A stretch of DNA of 64,000 nt from CAIRDP01 sp037134895 (lineage in GTDB: Bacteria; Bacteroidota; Bacteroidia; Bacteroidales; FEN-979), in NCBI GenBank assembly GCA_037134895.1, contig JBAXLI010000007.1, positions 1-64,000 of the forward strand. Direction: 5' to 3'. Under the pieces are notes generated by a model, which did not search any database, was not told the origin of the DNA, and saw only the letters and a list, made by a program, of their open reading frames with translations. Of this stretch, positions 1 to 10,297 are shown piece after piece. The position numbers and the translations under genes were made by a program. The first letter of the stretch is position 1; the number at the start of each line of letters is the position of its first letter.

Positions 1-699
1 TTCCACTCTCGGCTCCTGCAACTGTTTCCAAAATTGAAAAAGTTCAGTTCAGGTATGAGTGAAATAGGCAATGGCTTCTATGAGATATATCTCAACGATC
101 CCCGTCTTGTCCTGTCTCAATTTGGTGACTATCTTCCAAAAGTAACGTTTGATCCCGAATTGGCGTTAACACATCCCGAAGCGCTTATCCTTGATGCTGG
201 CCATCCGCTTGTACGAAAAATTATTGAATTGGTGAAAGCAGAGTTTTTTTCCAATAAGGGAATGCATGGCAGGAATGCTTACTATTTTTCTGAAACTGTT
301 GAATCTGTTATTTACCAATACAATTTTCTCGTCAGGTTCACGGTAGGTTTAAAAGAGAAACGAGTAATAGAGGAACTAGTAACCCTGGCAATTGATAGTT
401 TCTCCGAAAAATCCATCTCATTCGAAAATATCCAACCTTCAACCACCACCCGCGCCTTAGACGCAACAGAACTTACGGAACATCTGAAAGATGCCCTTGC
501 CAACAAAAGTCTTGATGCTTTAATTCAACAGAAAATCCAGGATCGAAAGATAAAACTCATTGAAGAGCGGCAAGAACTTTATAAAAAAATACTGGTGGAC
601 AGCATGAAAACGAATCAACCTGCCTGGCTTGACGACATTATTCATCTCGAAAATGCAGGTTACGACCTGTTAACAGTCACCATCATTCAACCGCTTTAG
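1..699 (+). CDS. SNF2-type helicase, C-terminal end (5' truncated by window)
   Basis: The reading frame is open from the first base, so this is the last ~232 residues of a longer protein. The visible part has no helicase motifs. It does carry the stretch LILDAGHPLVRKIIELV followed by a beta-rich region and a charged coiled-coil-like tail (QQKIQDRKIKLIEERQELYKK), which I recognise from the C-terminus of large SNF2-family helicases of the DrmD type found in class 1 DISARM defence loci. It lies 10 nt upstream of a large adenine methyltransferase and is probably co-transcribed with it; drmD-drmMI is the known order in class 1 DISARM. The internal TTG at base 34 is not a credible start. The helicase assignment rests on C-terminal resemblance and context, since the ATPase core is outside the window. 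Confidence 0.65.
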   Translation, partial: FHSRLLQLFPKLKKFSSGMSEIGNGFYEIYLNDPRLVLSQFGDYLPKVTFDPELALTHPEALILDAGHPLVRKIIELVKAEFFSNKGMHGRNAYYFSETVESVIYQYNFLVRFTVGLKEKRVIEELVTLAIDSFSEKSISFENIQPSTTTRALDATELTEHLKDALANKSLDALIQQKIQDRKIKLIEERQELYKKILVDSMKTNQPAWLDDIIHLENAGYDLLTVTIIQPL

Positions 700-709
700 C
701 CCTTACATT

Positions 710-3700
710 ATGCCATTAAGTTTTATCAAATCGAGCGGGAATATTATAACGGAAGACTTCTGCCTCACAATGGCCGGTGAAACCAAAGCGGACTATGTAA
801 AAGATAAGAGTTTCGGGCCGGACATGAAAAAGGTGGACGAAACAATAGCCGTTTCCTTTGATTTACTGCGCGAAAGATGGGAAGAAATTCGCACCCAATT
901 GCTCGAGGATCGCTTCGATACTGCAAATCTACGTAAACGATGGATCATTCCTTTTCTTGAAATGTTCGATTTCAAACCTGTCTTTGTCCCTTCAAATACT
1001 AAAAGCAAATCCGATCTCGAGTATCATATTTCATACAAAGGCTGGGATAGTGAATATGCCCCGTTTATCCACATGGTACATTCAACCCAGGATTTTGACC
1101 ATAGGGATATAAATAGTCGCACACATAAGAACAAGAGCCCACAGGATTGTCTTCAGCAATTTCTCAATACCAGTCCCCACCAATGGGCAATCCTGATCAA
1201 CGGAAAAAAAATCAGAATTTTGCGTGACTTCTATCATTCGATCACCAAAGGCTTCATTGAATTCGACCTTGAAGGCATATTTGAAACCAGGGATACTGAA
1301 CAGTTTAGAGTCTTGTATCGCATTTTGCACCGTTCACGTTTTGAAAATCAATACCAGGGAACACAAGAGGTTGAATATGATGATGAAGGCAATCCAATTG
1401 AAATAGAGGATAATTGCCTTCTGGAAAAATTTCACAAAAAATCGCGCGAAACCGGGGTAAAAGTAGGCAACAAACTACGCGATCAGGTAATTGATGCCAT
1501 CGAAAAATTGGGTAATGGATTTGCCGAGGACCTCAATCCCGAAGAATTTCAGAATGGCAAGGTAAAAGAGTTTTACAATGAAATCCTAAACATCATTTAC
1601 CGGCTACTATTCCTAATGTTCGCCGAACAAAAAGGCTGGCTTCCGGTTCGCAATAACATTTATGCACACACATACAGTATCAATGCGTTGCGTGAAAAAG
1701 CCAATTTGGGTAACTACAGTCAGGATGAAGAAAAAGATCTTTGGGAGGGTTTAAGGATCACATTTAGATTGATTGCAGATGGATATTCATTCCGAAACGG
1801 TGATAAGATTAATGCTTTTGGAGGACAACTATTTTCTGACAGAAAAATCAAAAACCTGCTTAAGCTTTCACTAAAGAACAAATACTTACTTGATGCCATT
1901 TATGGCCTGAGTTATTTTAAACTTGACAAGCTCATCAACCGCATCAACTACGCCAACCTGGCAATTGATGAACTGGGTTCGGTTTATGAAAGTCTGCTCG
2001 ACTACGAACCAAAAATAGCCATTGATTCCTGCCAACTTGGTAGCCGCCAAATAAACAAGGGCGAATTTTATCTCGATGACCGTGGCACCGATCGTAAAAC
2101 TACTGGTTCGTATTATACCGATAGCCGTTTAGTAGCCCAATTGATTGAAAGCGCGCTGGTTCCTGTGATTGACCACGCAGTCGCTTCTAAAACCACACCA
2201 GTGGAAAAAGAAGCAGCCTTGCTCGATCTCAAAGTTGCCGATATTGCCTGTGGTTCGGGAGCCTTTCTCTGCGCAGCCCTTGAAAAAATGGGTGAACGAT
2301 TGGCACTCATTCGCATGGGCGATGAAGAACGGCCAACCGATGAGCAATTGCGTGAGGCCAAACGTGATGTTTTGCTCCAATGCATTCACGGGGTTGATTT
2401 GAACCCCATGGCCGTTGAACTAGCAAAATTCTCTTTGTGGATTACTGCTTCGTTACCCGATATGCCATTATCCTTTCTCGATCACAAATTAAAATGTGGA
2501 AACTCATTAATTGGATCTACACCGGTATTGATAGAAAAAGGTATTCCTGAAGAGGCCTATAAAGCAGTGGGGAACGACAATCCCGAAATTTGCACCAAGC
2601 TTAAAAAGAAAGTAAAAAAGCAATTGGAAAGAATGAACATGGTTAACGAGCCAACTGTTCAGTATGCTATTCATTTAGGGAGGGCCGACGGAAGCGAATT
2701 ACTCCGGTTGCGCGAAAAACTCAACAACCGAAAACAGGAATTCTCTGCCGATGTCGAAGAAGCAGAGGAAGAATACCGCCGTCTCGAAAAAACGGAAAGA
2801 AAGTTCAAGGAATGGCTAATGGCTGACGTATGGATTGCAGCTTTCTTTATAGAAAAAACAAATCATGATCTTGAACAATACCCAACCAATGCAACCCTCG
2901 AAAGCCTTCGCGAAAACCAACCGGTGAATTCACAATTGATTGAAACGATAATACAATTGGCCAAAGAATATAATTTTTTCCATTTTCACCTAGAGTTTCC
3001 CGAAGTATTTGAAAAAGGTGGGTTTGATTGTTTGTTAGGGAACCCACCTTGGGAGAAATTACAAGTTGAGGATAAAAAATATTTTAAAGGTAAAAATGAA
3101 GCAATTGTAGATGCTGATGCTCTAATTAGAGAATCCTTGATATTGGATTTAAAATTATCTGATCCGTTACTTTATCAAAGCTATATTAATGAACAAACTT
3201 TTCTACTTCGTAATGTTCATTTTTTAAAGAATAGCAAAAAATTTGAACTTTCATCTTCCAGAAATGTAAATACTTATCTTGTATTTGCAGAAAACTATTT
3301 GATTTTATTAGCCGATGAAGGTTTTGCAGCAATCATTACTCCATCGGGCATAGCAACTGATGATACTTCAAAGGATTACTTTGGATTCATTGTAAAGAAT
3401 AAATTTTTGAAATCACTTTTTGATTTCGAGAATAATGAAAAAATCTTTGACATTCACAGGAGCTTCAAATTTAACTTACTTACACTAAGAAAAATTGAAT
3501 CTTCTGAGCCAATAGATCTACTTTTTTTTGCCACGAATCCAAATCATGTTTTTGATGATTTCAGGCACTATTCATTGAGTTCGGAAGAATTCAGTTTAAT
3601 CAATCCGAATACTGTAAACTGTCCTGTATTCAGGAATAAGAAAGATGCAAATATTGTAATAAAAATATACAGAACATCTAATGTTATTAATAATGAAATA

Positions 3701-4543
3701 ACCCATCAAAATGAATTTGGGTGGACAGCTTGGCAAATGGTTAATGATACTCATGAGAAGAAAATCCTTTTACCGTATCGTTTAGATGAAAATAGCTATG
3801 GAGCATACGAGGGTAAGTTATTCTTTCAGTATAATCACAGGTATTCAAATTATGACTCAAATGGATTTGTCACTAATTCCGATCATTCACCTTCTTTTAT
3901 TTCATCCAAGAGATATTCCATTTTAAAAACTATCATCGATAAAAAGATTGAAAAGAATGCATGGACTAAAAGTTGGCAAATTGTATTTCGCTTGATATGT
4001 CGTGCTACAGATAACAGGACATTTATAGCATCAATTATTCCAAGAAGCGCTACAATGGTAAGTGCACCAACTATTGTTATCAATGATTATCAAAATGCAT
4101 TAATACTTTTAGCGAATTTAAACTCTTTTACATTTGATTATATTGTAAGGACTAAGATTGGAGGCACTGCTTTAAATCATTTTATAGTAAAGCAACTACC
4201 ATTAGTGCCTTTAAAAAAATATTCAAACAAACTTAGGTCTTCAATAAATGAAAGAGTTTTAAAATTATCATTCAATTGTATCGATTTGATTCCACTAGCT
4301 GAAGATTTTGGTATTCAATCCGCACCATTTGAATGGAATGAGAAAGAAAGATTCCAACTACAAACCGAGTTGGATGCCGTTTTTGCGCATCTCTATGGTT
4401 TGGAGAAGGAGGAGATGGATTATATACTGGAAACTTTTCCAATTGTAAAGCGAAAAGACATCGCAAAATATGGCAGCTACCGCACCAAGGAAACCATTTT
4501 GCAACTCTATGATGAGTTTGTTTGGGTGCAAAAGGAGATATAA
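710..4543 (+). CDS. Eco57I-like N6-adenine DNA methyltransferase (DrmMI-like)
   Basis: A 1277-residue protein with class I adenine methyltransferase motifs: the SAM-binding motif ADIACGSGAF near residue 510 and the catalytic motif NPPW near residue 777. The arrangement and the long C-terminal target-recognition region (about 800-1230) fit the Eco57I/PglX/DrmMI group. The ~450-residue N-terminal region is helical and of the type seen in type IIG and DISARM methylases; I see no clear nuclease motif there. In defence systems such enzymes mark host DNA so that the partner helicase/nuclease spares it. The ATG overlaps nothing and follows the SNF2-like gene by 10 nt; the downstream helicase start is 35 nt after the stop. 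Base composition becomes distinctly AT-richer from about 3050, over the target-recognition region, compatible with domain exchange. Confidence 0.88.
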   Translation: MPLSFIKSSGNIITEDFCLTMAGETKADYVKDKSFGPDMKKVDETIAVSFDLLRERWEEIRTQLLEDRFDTANLRKRWIIPFLEMFDFKPVFVPSNTKSKSDLEYHISYKGWDSEYAPFIHMVHSTQDFDHRDINSRTHKNKSPQDCLQQFLNTSPHQWAILINGKKIRILRDFYHSITKGFIEFDLEGIFETRDTEQFRVLYRILHRSRFENQYQGTQEVEYDDEGNPIEIEDNCLLEKFHKKSRETGVKVGNKLRDQVIDAIEKLGNGFAEDLNPEEFQNGKVKEFYNEILNIIYRLLFLMFAEQKGWLPVRNNIYAHTYSINALREKANLGNYSQDEEKDLWEGLRITFRLIADGYSFRNGDKINAFGGQLFSDRKIKNLLKLSLKNKYLLDAIYGLSYFKLDKLINRINYANLAIDELGSVYESLLDYEPKIAIDSCQLGSRQINKGEFYLDDRGTDRKTTGSYYTDSRLVAQLIESALVPVIDHAVASKTTPVEKEAALLDLKVADIACGSGAFLCAALEKMGERLALIRMGDEERPTDEQLREAKRDVLLQCIHGVDLNPMAVELAKFSLWITASLPDMPLSFLDHKLKCGNSLIGSTPVLIEKGIPEEAYKAVGNDNPEICTKLKKKVKKQLERMNMVNEPTVQYAIHLGRADGSELLRLREKLNNRKQEFSADVEEAEEEYRRLEKTERKFKEWLMADVWIAAFFIEKTNHDLEQYPTNATLESLRENQPVNSQLIETIIQLAKEYNFFHFHLEFPEVFEKGGFDCLLGNPPWEKLQVEDKKYFKGKNEAIVDADALIRESLILDLKLSDPLLYQSYINEQTFLLRNVHFLKNSKKFELSSSRNVNTYLVFAENYLILLADEGFAAIITPSGIATDDTSKDYFGFIVKNKFLKSLFDFENNEKIFDIHRSFKFNLLTLRKIESSEPIDLLFFATNPNHVFDDFRHYSLSSEEFSLINPNTVNCPVFRNKKDANIVIKIYRTSNVINNEITHQNEFGWTAWQMVNDTHEKKILLPYRLDENSYGAYEGKLFFQYNHRYSNYDSNGFVTNSDHSPSFISSKRYSILKTIIDKKIEKNAWTKSWQIVFRLICRATDNRTFIASIIPRSATMVSAPTIVINDYQNALILLANLNSFTFDYIVRTKIGGTALNHFIVKQLPLVPLKKYSNKLRSSINERVLKLSFNCIDLIPLAEDFGIQSAPFEWNEKERFQLQTELDAVFAHLYGLEKEEMDYILETFPIVKRKDIAKYGSYRTKETILQLYDEFVWVQKEI

Positions 4544-4578
4544 TAACAAAAAACTTTCAAAAATTAATATCTGCGGCT

Positions 4579-7500
4579 ATGGACCCTTTTAAAATATATA
4601 AAGCAGTAAAGGAACAGTATAGATCGTATATACAGACCTTCCAGGTATTTAAAAATCCTGAAATTGCTCGGTTTGTGAAGGACGGTGTTAATAAACGCAG
4701 AATGTTATGGCAGGAGCCGATAATTCAGATTAGCAAGCGATTTAAGGCTGGCCTTCCTTTAACCCATTTAGTAGAAAAAGGCTGGCTTCACGAAAAAACA
4801 ACCACGATATATCCCAATTTCAAGCCATATGCGCATCAGGAACGGTCTTGCGAGATTGCCGCAAAAAATAAGCAAAATCTATTGGTTGCTACCGGTACGG
4901 GTTCAGGCAAGTCCATGTGTTTTGAATTGCCCATCGTAAGCCACTGTTTGCAGGAAGCAGAAAAAGGTGCCAAGGGCATCAAAGCTATCATCATTTATCC
5001 AATGAATGCACTCGCCAATACGCAATATGAAGAATTGGCAAAGAAACTCAACAACTCTGGCGTCACTATCGGACTTTATACCGGAGACACTCAGCATACA
5101 GGTGAAGAAGCGCTAAAAGCTTATCAAGAAATATTCGGTGAGAATGCTATCCCAAACTCCTCTGAAATATACGATCGGGAACAACTTCGGCGAACTCCAC
5201 CTGACATTCTTATAACCAACTATGTAATGCTCGAGTTATTACTTACACGTAACGACGATGCACCGCTTTTCAAAGATGATTTTAAACGCAACCTACGTTT
5301 CCTCGTCTTGGATGAACTGCATACCTATAGCGGGAAGCAAGGGGCTGACGTGGCATTCCTTATACGCCGTTTGAAACAAAAAACAGAAACCAAAGGCAAA
5401 CTGATTTGTATCGGCACCTCCGCCACCATGGTAAGCGATGTCAATGGCAAAGATTCTGCCGAGTCCGTCGCGCAATTTGCCTCCCGGATATTTGGTGAAA
5501 CATTTGCTCCTGAAAATGTTGTGATCGAAGACGTGGACAAATCAATCGAATTTGATGGTGAAATTATATCACCCATGATCACAATTACCGAGGAACAGTT
5601 GGATGCATTCGACAGTGATCAACTGCAAAGTGTACTATCCATCTTTGAATCAGTGATGGGATATCCATTCACTGGGAAACTGGATAGACTATCCATTGGC
5701 GAAGCACTGAAAAAAAGTTTTATTCTGGGTTTTTTGGAACAATCGTTGAAGGAGATCAAAGATTTCACATCGCTGGCCAATCAATACCAACAAGAATTAA
5801 GGTCTGGTGCTGATCTTGAACAATGCAAACTCGAAATCCGGGCTGGTCTTTTGCTCGGGATGACAGGTACGATCATTTCAGAGATGGGCATCGAAGTGCC
5901 AAGATTCATCCCCAAGGTTCATGCATTCTACAATCAAGGTTCTGAAATGAAAGGATGTTTGGTTGAAGGTTGTGGTTATATGAGCGACAGCGGAGAAACG
6001 ACCTGCCCTCATTGCCAGGAACAAGGCAGGGGCGAAGCTACCCTTTATCCATTTCATTTCTGCCGTACTTGTGGACAGGAATATTATGGTATGCGTTTCG
6101 ATAAAAAAACCGGCGAAGCACAGCCATGGACATACCAGGACGAAACCAATAAACTCACCTCTGGATATTATAGTCCGGTTTTTAAAGAAACTATTGACAA
6201 CCTTCCAAATCATTGGCTAACACCAAAAAAGAGAATCATTAAGGCGTCCTATGCTGATAAACGTCCCATCCTGGGCATCTTGAATAGTCAATCCAATATC
6301 TTTACAACTTATCACGATGAGGAAGATTACTCCGGAACCTTGATTCCTTCACCGATGCCGTATTGCCTTAATTGCCGAACCGAACATTCCGGGAGCACAG
6401 AATACGCCAAAGTGTTTTTGCTAAATTCAATTGGCCGTGCTACCGGTACCGATGTAATCGTAACCTCCTCTATAACCTCGTCACCTCCACTCGAACGAAA
6501 AGTTATCGGCTTCACTGACAATAGACAAGATGCTGCTTTTCAAGCTGGGCACCTCGATCATTGGTACAACCAGATTTATTTCCGGCGAGCTTTGTATAAT
6601 GTGCTTAAAGATCAATCTACTTTTCTTCCTGTCAAAAGCATCCCGGAACTGCTCTATCCGCATATCATTGATGCTGGATATGAAAAGCGAATCCCATTTG
6701 CACAACGGCGCATGTTCAAAGAAAAGTACTTGCGCTATCTCGAAACATATTTGTACGTTGAAATTCGCACTACGAAGAGATTTATCAGTATAAACCTCGA
6801 GGATGTTGGATTACTGTCAGCCAGTTACGAAGCTCTCGATGAAGTTATTATACAGCCGGAAGTAGACTTTTTTTCTTATCTGAAAGATGTACCAAAACCT
6901 TTATTCAAGGACTATATTTATGGGTTCATGGAAATTTTTAGGGGCGAATTGGCCATTGGCCATCCAAACCTAATGGACAAATCAACTTTCTATCAACAGG
7001 TTATAGATTTTATCGAACAAAAAGCTCCCGAAAAAAGAATATTTGAAGCCGTTGAAGATACCAATGTCGGCATCTATACCAATGCAGATAAGGATTTATT
7101 CAAAAAAACGCAATTCACTTATCATGCATTTAATGGTTCTCGGGCTCTTACATCGTGGATTAAAAAGTGCTTCGGCTTCGATGATACAGATGTAATTGTA
7201 AAGGTTTTAGAGCAGACAAGGGATTTCCTTTTGAAAATGGGCTACCTGGCAAAACAAAAAGTGAACAGGGAAGATGTCTACTTTATCGAGCCGGATATGA
7301 TTCTTGTGGAAACTCCAAAAATAAAATACAAATATTCCTGCCGGAAATGTGGAGCCAGATACAATTGGGAGTATATGACAAGTTGCCTCAAAGCCAACTG
7401 TAAAGAGCCTCTTATCCCGGCCGTTGAAGAAGAAAATTTTTATACTATCCAATACACCAGGCCCTTCGATGGGCGAGATAACATTGTCTCCGAAGATCAT

Positions 7501-9744
7501 TCCAGCCAGGTAAATGGTCAGGCTCGAAAAATTAAAGAAAATAAATTTAAGAAAACACCTCCTGAAATTCAATTCTTGATTGCCACCCCCACAATGGAGT
7601 TGGGGATTGATATTGGTACGCTTTCTTCTGTTTTTCTAAGAAATGTACCACCCAATCCAAGTAACTATGCTCAGCGGGCTGGAAGAGCAGGTCGTTCAGG
7701 ACAAGGGTCAATTATTCAGACTTTTTGCGGCTCTGGCTCCAGTAGAGGGGTTCATGATCAATATTTTTACAACAGGCCAGTTGAAATCGTTTCCGGAAAA
7801 ATCAGCGTGCCACGGTTTAACCTAGCGAATGCTTCTCTTTTCGAATCACATGTAAACTCCTTAGTGCTCCAGACTATTGACAAAAAGTTATTGACTCAAC
7901 CTTTTCAGTTTATGGATTTCAGCAACCGGGTTGAATTGCCCATGATGAAGGATTATCTTGAAGGGCTTATTGAATCCATTCAACGGAGCCGTGCTAACAT
8001 TCTCAATAATGTTCGTGAGGCTTTTGGAAATGAAATTGAAGATTCCAATGGCGCAATTACGTGGCAGAAAATCGAAGACCAGATAGATCAATATGCCTAC
8101 TATTTTGATTCAGCATTCGACAAAATGCGTGAGGACTTCAGGGAATCATTGAAGGAAATTGAGGAAATAGACCATAAGATCAGGATTGAGGGGAACACTA
8201 ATTTCTCCCTTGATAGTAGGCGGAAGGCATTGGAAGAACGCAACAACAATCTTAAATCAGGTAAAGAAGATTTTTATGTTTACCGGTATCTTGCGCAAGT
8301 AGGATTTCTTCCCAATTATGCATTTCCATCAAAAGTAACATCAGTTCGGTTTCTTAATAAGGGAGAACAAGAGGAAATTTCAAGAGACCATGCCATAGCG
8401 ATAAGAGAATTTGCACCTCACAACAACATTTACTTCAGTGGGTCAAAATTTTCCATCAATGCAGTCAGCCGTGAAGTTGACCCTACCAGTCGATTTCACG
8501 TTGTGGTATGCGATGATTGCGAACATGTTGAAAACCTCGGGTCTTCTACAACCATTCCCTCAAATTGTCCAAATTGTGGTTCTGTCTGGGAATCGCAAAG
8601 TTTACTTAATGTCATGAAATTTCCAAAAATGCGGGCAATACGTAGAATGCGGATAACTGCAGATGAAGAAGAACGACTAAAAGGGGGATACAAAATCATT
8701 CATAGCTACAAACCGGGCAGTAAAGCTGTAGTATTTGAATTGGGAGCAAGCGGTCAACCATTTTGTAAAATAACATTTGAACGCAGTGCTGAGATGAACC
8801 ACCTGAACCTCGGACATAATGCTGACTACAGTAAAAAAATCAAAGGTTTCATCCTAGATACGAAGAATCTGAACTGGGTACAGCATAATAAAGTCATTGA
8901 GTATTGTAACGAAAAGAATATCAACCAAAACATCCTGAACAGGAACATTTCACTACTCACCGCCTCTCACAACGACGTAGTTACATTTCAATTAACTAAT
9001 CCGTATATCGGTGATGAAAATTCCTTTGCACGCACATTGACCAACACACTTCTGCAAAGTATCAGTACAGTGATGAACCTTGATGACAACGAGATAGGTG
9101 GATTTTATCAACCTATTAAAGGATTTAATGGGAAAATCATCATTTTTGAAACCTCCGAAGGAGGAACCGGAACTCTTTCAGCCATAGTTAAAGAAAGTGC
9201 ATTATTGCGAAAAATAGCAAATAAAGCACTGGATTTATTACACTATGACGATAAAGGCAACGATAACAGCAACGCTTGCATAAAAGCATGTTACAACTGC
9301 ATATGCAACTTTTATAACCAGTACGAGCACAAACACTTTGACCGTTCAACAGTGAAAGGATTCCTCATGCAACTTGCAGGTACCGCCGCAATCACTGGCT
9401 CTCAAGATGATAATGTATTGTTTGACCTTTACATGAAAGAAGCAGCCTCGGATCTCGAACGTACCGTCATCCGGATGCTAAAAGACCATGGAATACGCCT
9501 CCCCGCCTCAATCCACAAAATAATCTCCAAAGATGGCGAACCTATTGCCGAAGCCGACCTTTATTACGACCCCAAAATTGTTGTCTTTATTGACGGTCCA
9601 GTTCACGAAAAAGAATATGTAAAATTTGATGACGACCGAAAACGGACAAAACTGAAAAAGCTTGGATATAAGGTTATTGTGATCCTGTACAATAAAATTT
9701 CTGAAGGAGTTGATGCCTTGATTGAATCAATTAGAAGGATCTGA
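4579..9744 (+). CDS. YprA/MrfA-family DEAD/DEAH helicase with DUF1998 and C-terminal nuclease-like domain
   Basis: A 1721-residue superfamily 2 helicase. Visible in order: Walker A (ATGTGSGKS, ~105-113), DELH box (~245), motif III GTSAT (~279), a first Cys cluster (~457-500), motif IV-like GFTDNRQD (~643), a second Cys cluster (~920-945), motifs V/VI (MELGIDIG ~1003, QRAGRAGRSG ~1031), a third CxxC pair set (~1310-1335), and a DUF1998-type Zn site ACYNCICNFYNQYEHKHFD (~1569-1587). The last ~100 residues read like a Vsr/DUF559-type PD-(D/E)xK fold (EADLYY, FIDGPVH, then DDDRKRTKLKKLGYKVIVI). Helicase plus DUF1998 in one chain is the MrfA/DruE arrangement; DISARM splits it into DrmA and DrmB. 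I chose the ATG of MDPFKIYK; an upstream in-frame ATG at 4522 would overlap the methylase gene by 22 nt. Together with the two upstream genes this forms a DISARM-related antiphage cassette (inference). Confidence 0.85.
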   Translation: MDPFKIYKAVKEQYRSYIQTFQVFKNPEIARFVKDGVNKRRMLWQEPIIQISKRFKAGLPLTHLVEKGWLHEKTTTIYPNFKPYAHQERSCEIAAKNKQNLLVATGTGSGKSMCFELPIVSHCLQEAEKGAKGIKAIIIYPMNALANTQYEELAKKLNNSGVTIGLYTGDTQHTGEEALKAYQEIFGENAIPNSSEIYDREQLRRTPPDILITNYVMLELLLTRNDDAPLFKDDFKRNLRFLVLDELHTYSGKQGADVAFLIRRLKQKTETKGKLICIGTSATMVSDVNGKDSAESVAQFASRIFGETFAPENVVIEDVDKSIEFDGEIISPMITITEEQLDAFDSDQLQSVLSIFESVMGYPFTGKLDRLSIGEALKKSFILGFLEQSLKEIKDFTSLANQYQQELRSGADLEQCKLEIRAGLLLGMTGTIISEMGIEVPRFIPKVHAFYNQGSEMKGCLVEGCGYMSDSGETTCPHCQEQGRGEATLYPFHFCRTCGQEYYGMRFDKKTGEAQPWTYQDETNKLTSGYYSPVFKETIDNLPNHWLTPKKRIIKASYADKRPILGILNSQSNIFTTYHDEEDYSGTLIPSPMPYCLNCRTEHSGSTEYAKVFLLNSIGRATGTDVIVTSSITSSPPLERKVIGFTDNRQDAAFQAGHLDHWYNQIYFRRALYNVLKDQSTFLPVKSIPELLYPHIIDAGYEKRIPFAQRRMFKEKYLRYLETYLYVEIRTTKRFISINLEDVGLLSASYEALDEVIIQPEVDFFSYLKDVPKPLFKDYIYGFMEIFRGELAIGHPNLMDKSTFYQQVIDFIEQKAPEKRIFEAVEDTNVGIYTNADKDLFKKTQFTYHAFNGSRALTSWIKKCFGFDDTDVIVKVLEQTRDFLLKMGYLAKQKVNREDVYFIEPDMILVETPKIKYKYSCRKCGARYNWEYMTSCLKANCKEPLIPAVEEENFYTIQYTRPFDGRDNIVSEDHSSQVNGQARKIKENKFKKTPPEIQFLIATPTMELGIDIGTLSSVFLRNVPPNPSNYAQRAGRAGRSGQGSIIQTFCGSGSSRGVHDQYFYNRPVEIVSGKISVPRFNLANASLFESHVNSLVLQTIDKKLLTQPFQFMDFSNRVELPMMKDYLEGLIESIQRSRANILNNVREAFGNEIEDSNGAITWQKIEDQIDQYAYYFDSAFDKMREDFRESLKEIEEIDHKIRIEGNTNFSLDSRRKALEERNNNLKSGKEDFYVYRYLAQVGFLPNYAFPSKVTSVRFLNKGEQEEISRDHAIAIREFAPHNNIYFSGSKFSINAVSREVDPTSRFHVVVCDDCEHVENLGSSTTIPSNCPNCGSVWESQSLLNVMKFPKMRAIRRMRITADEEERLKGGYKIIHSYKPGSKAVVFELGASGQPFCKITFERSAEMNHLNLGHNADYSKKIKGFILDTKNLNWVQHNKVIEYCNEKNINQNILNRNISLLTASHNDVVTFQLTNPYIGDENSFARTLTNTLLQSISTVMNLDDNEIGGFYQPIKGFNGKIIIFETSEGGTGTLSAIVKESALLRKIANKALDLLHYDDKGNDNSNACIKACYNCICNFYNQYEHKHFDRSTVKGFLMQLAGTAAITGSQDDNVLFDLYMKEAASDLERTVIRMLKDHGIRLPASIHKIISKDGEPIAEADLYYDPKIVVFIDGPVHEKEYVKFDDDRKRTKLKKLGYKVIVILYNKISEGVDALIESIRRI

Positions 9745-9745
9745 A

Positions 9746-10297
9746 TCAATAGAGCAACTTTTCGCTCTTAAAATGAAATTTTAAATGATCGCTGATTTTA
9801 CGGCAGCATAGGTAACTTTCGTTATTTCTGGTAATTTTTCCGATAAGTATGTCGATTTCAACCTCAGTCAATTTCCCCCTTTTTAGTGCGACTGCAAAAA
9901 GGTCCAAGGTTGTCAGATAAGCGATACTGTTCACTTCACAATAATTTCGGATGTCGGTCGTATTGCTGCTGGCGATAATACTTTTATAATGTTTGCAATA
10001 AGCAAGGCAAGCGCTTTCCCCTTTCCCTTTTGCGGTTTTCCTGAGCATCAAGTACTCGGTAAGTGTTTCTTGATTTGAGCTTGTCGGAAATTTTATTTCT
10101 TTTGCCTGTTTCAGAATGAACAAATTTTCAATAAAATTTCTTACTGTCTTGTTATTACGTAATTCTTCTAAAACAAGATCCAACATGCATATCCTGCCCG
10201 GATATAAATCATTTAGCAAGGAAATTTTGTCCGCTTTGTAAAGATGGATGATAACATCTGCATCAACCAATATTAACACCTCTCTATTCGCTTCCAT
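9746..10297 (-). CDS. PIN-domain-like protein (probable toxin/RNase)
   Basis: About 183 residues when started at MEANREVL, which overlaps the 3' end of the upstream ImmA/IrrE gene by 14 nt. The N-terminus ILVDADVIIHLYKADK has the first conserved acidic strand of PIN nucleases; GKGESACLAY supplies the central Glu helix and SSNTTDIRNYCE a later acidic site, in the right order and spacing for a PIN-like fold (DUF3368-like). PIN proteins are Mg-dependent RNases, often toxins. As third gene of an XRE / metalloprotease operon it would be the effector, with the upstream genes controlling it. The gene ends 1 nt from the convergently oriented helicase gene. The fold is inferred from motifs; the fourth acidic residue is not obvious. 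Confidence 0.6.
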   Translation of the reverse strand: MEANREVLILVDADVIIHLYKADKISLLNDLYPGRICMLDLVLEELRNNKTVRNFIENLFILKQAKEIKFPTSSNQETLTEYLMLRKTAKGKGESACLAYCKHYKSIIASSNTTDIRNYCEVNSIAYLTTLDLFAVALKRGKLTEVEIDILIGKITRNNESYLCCRKISDHLKFHFKSEKLLY

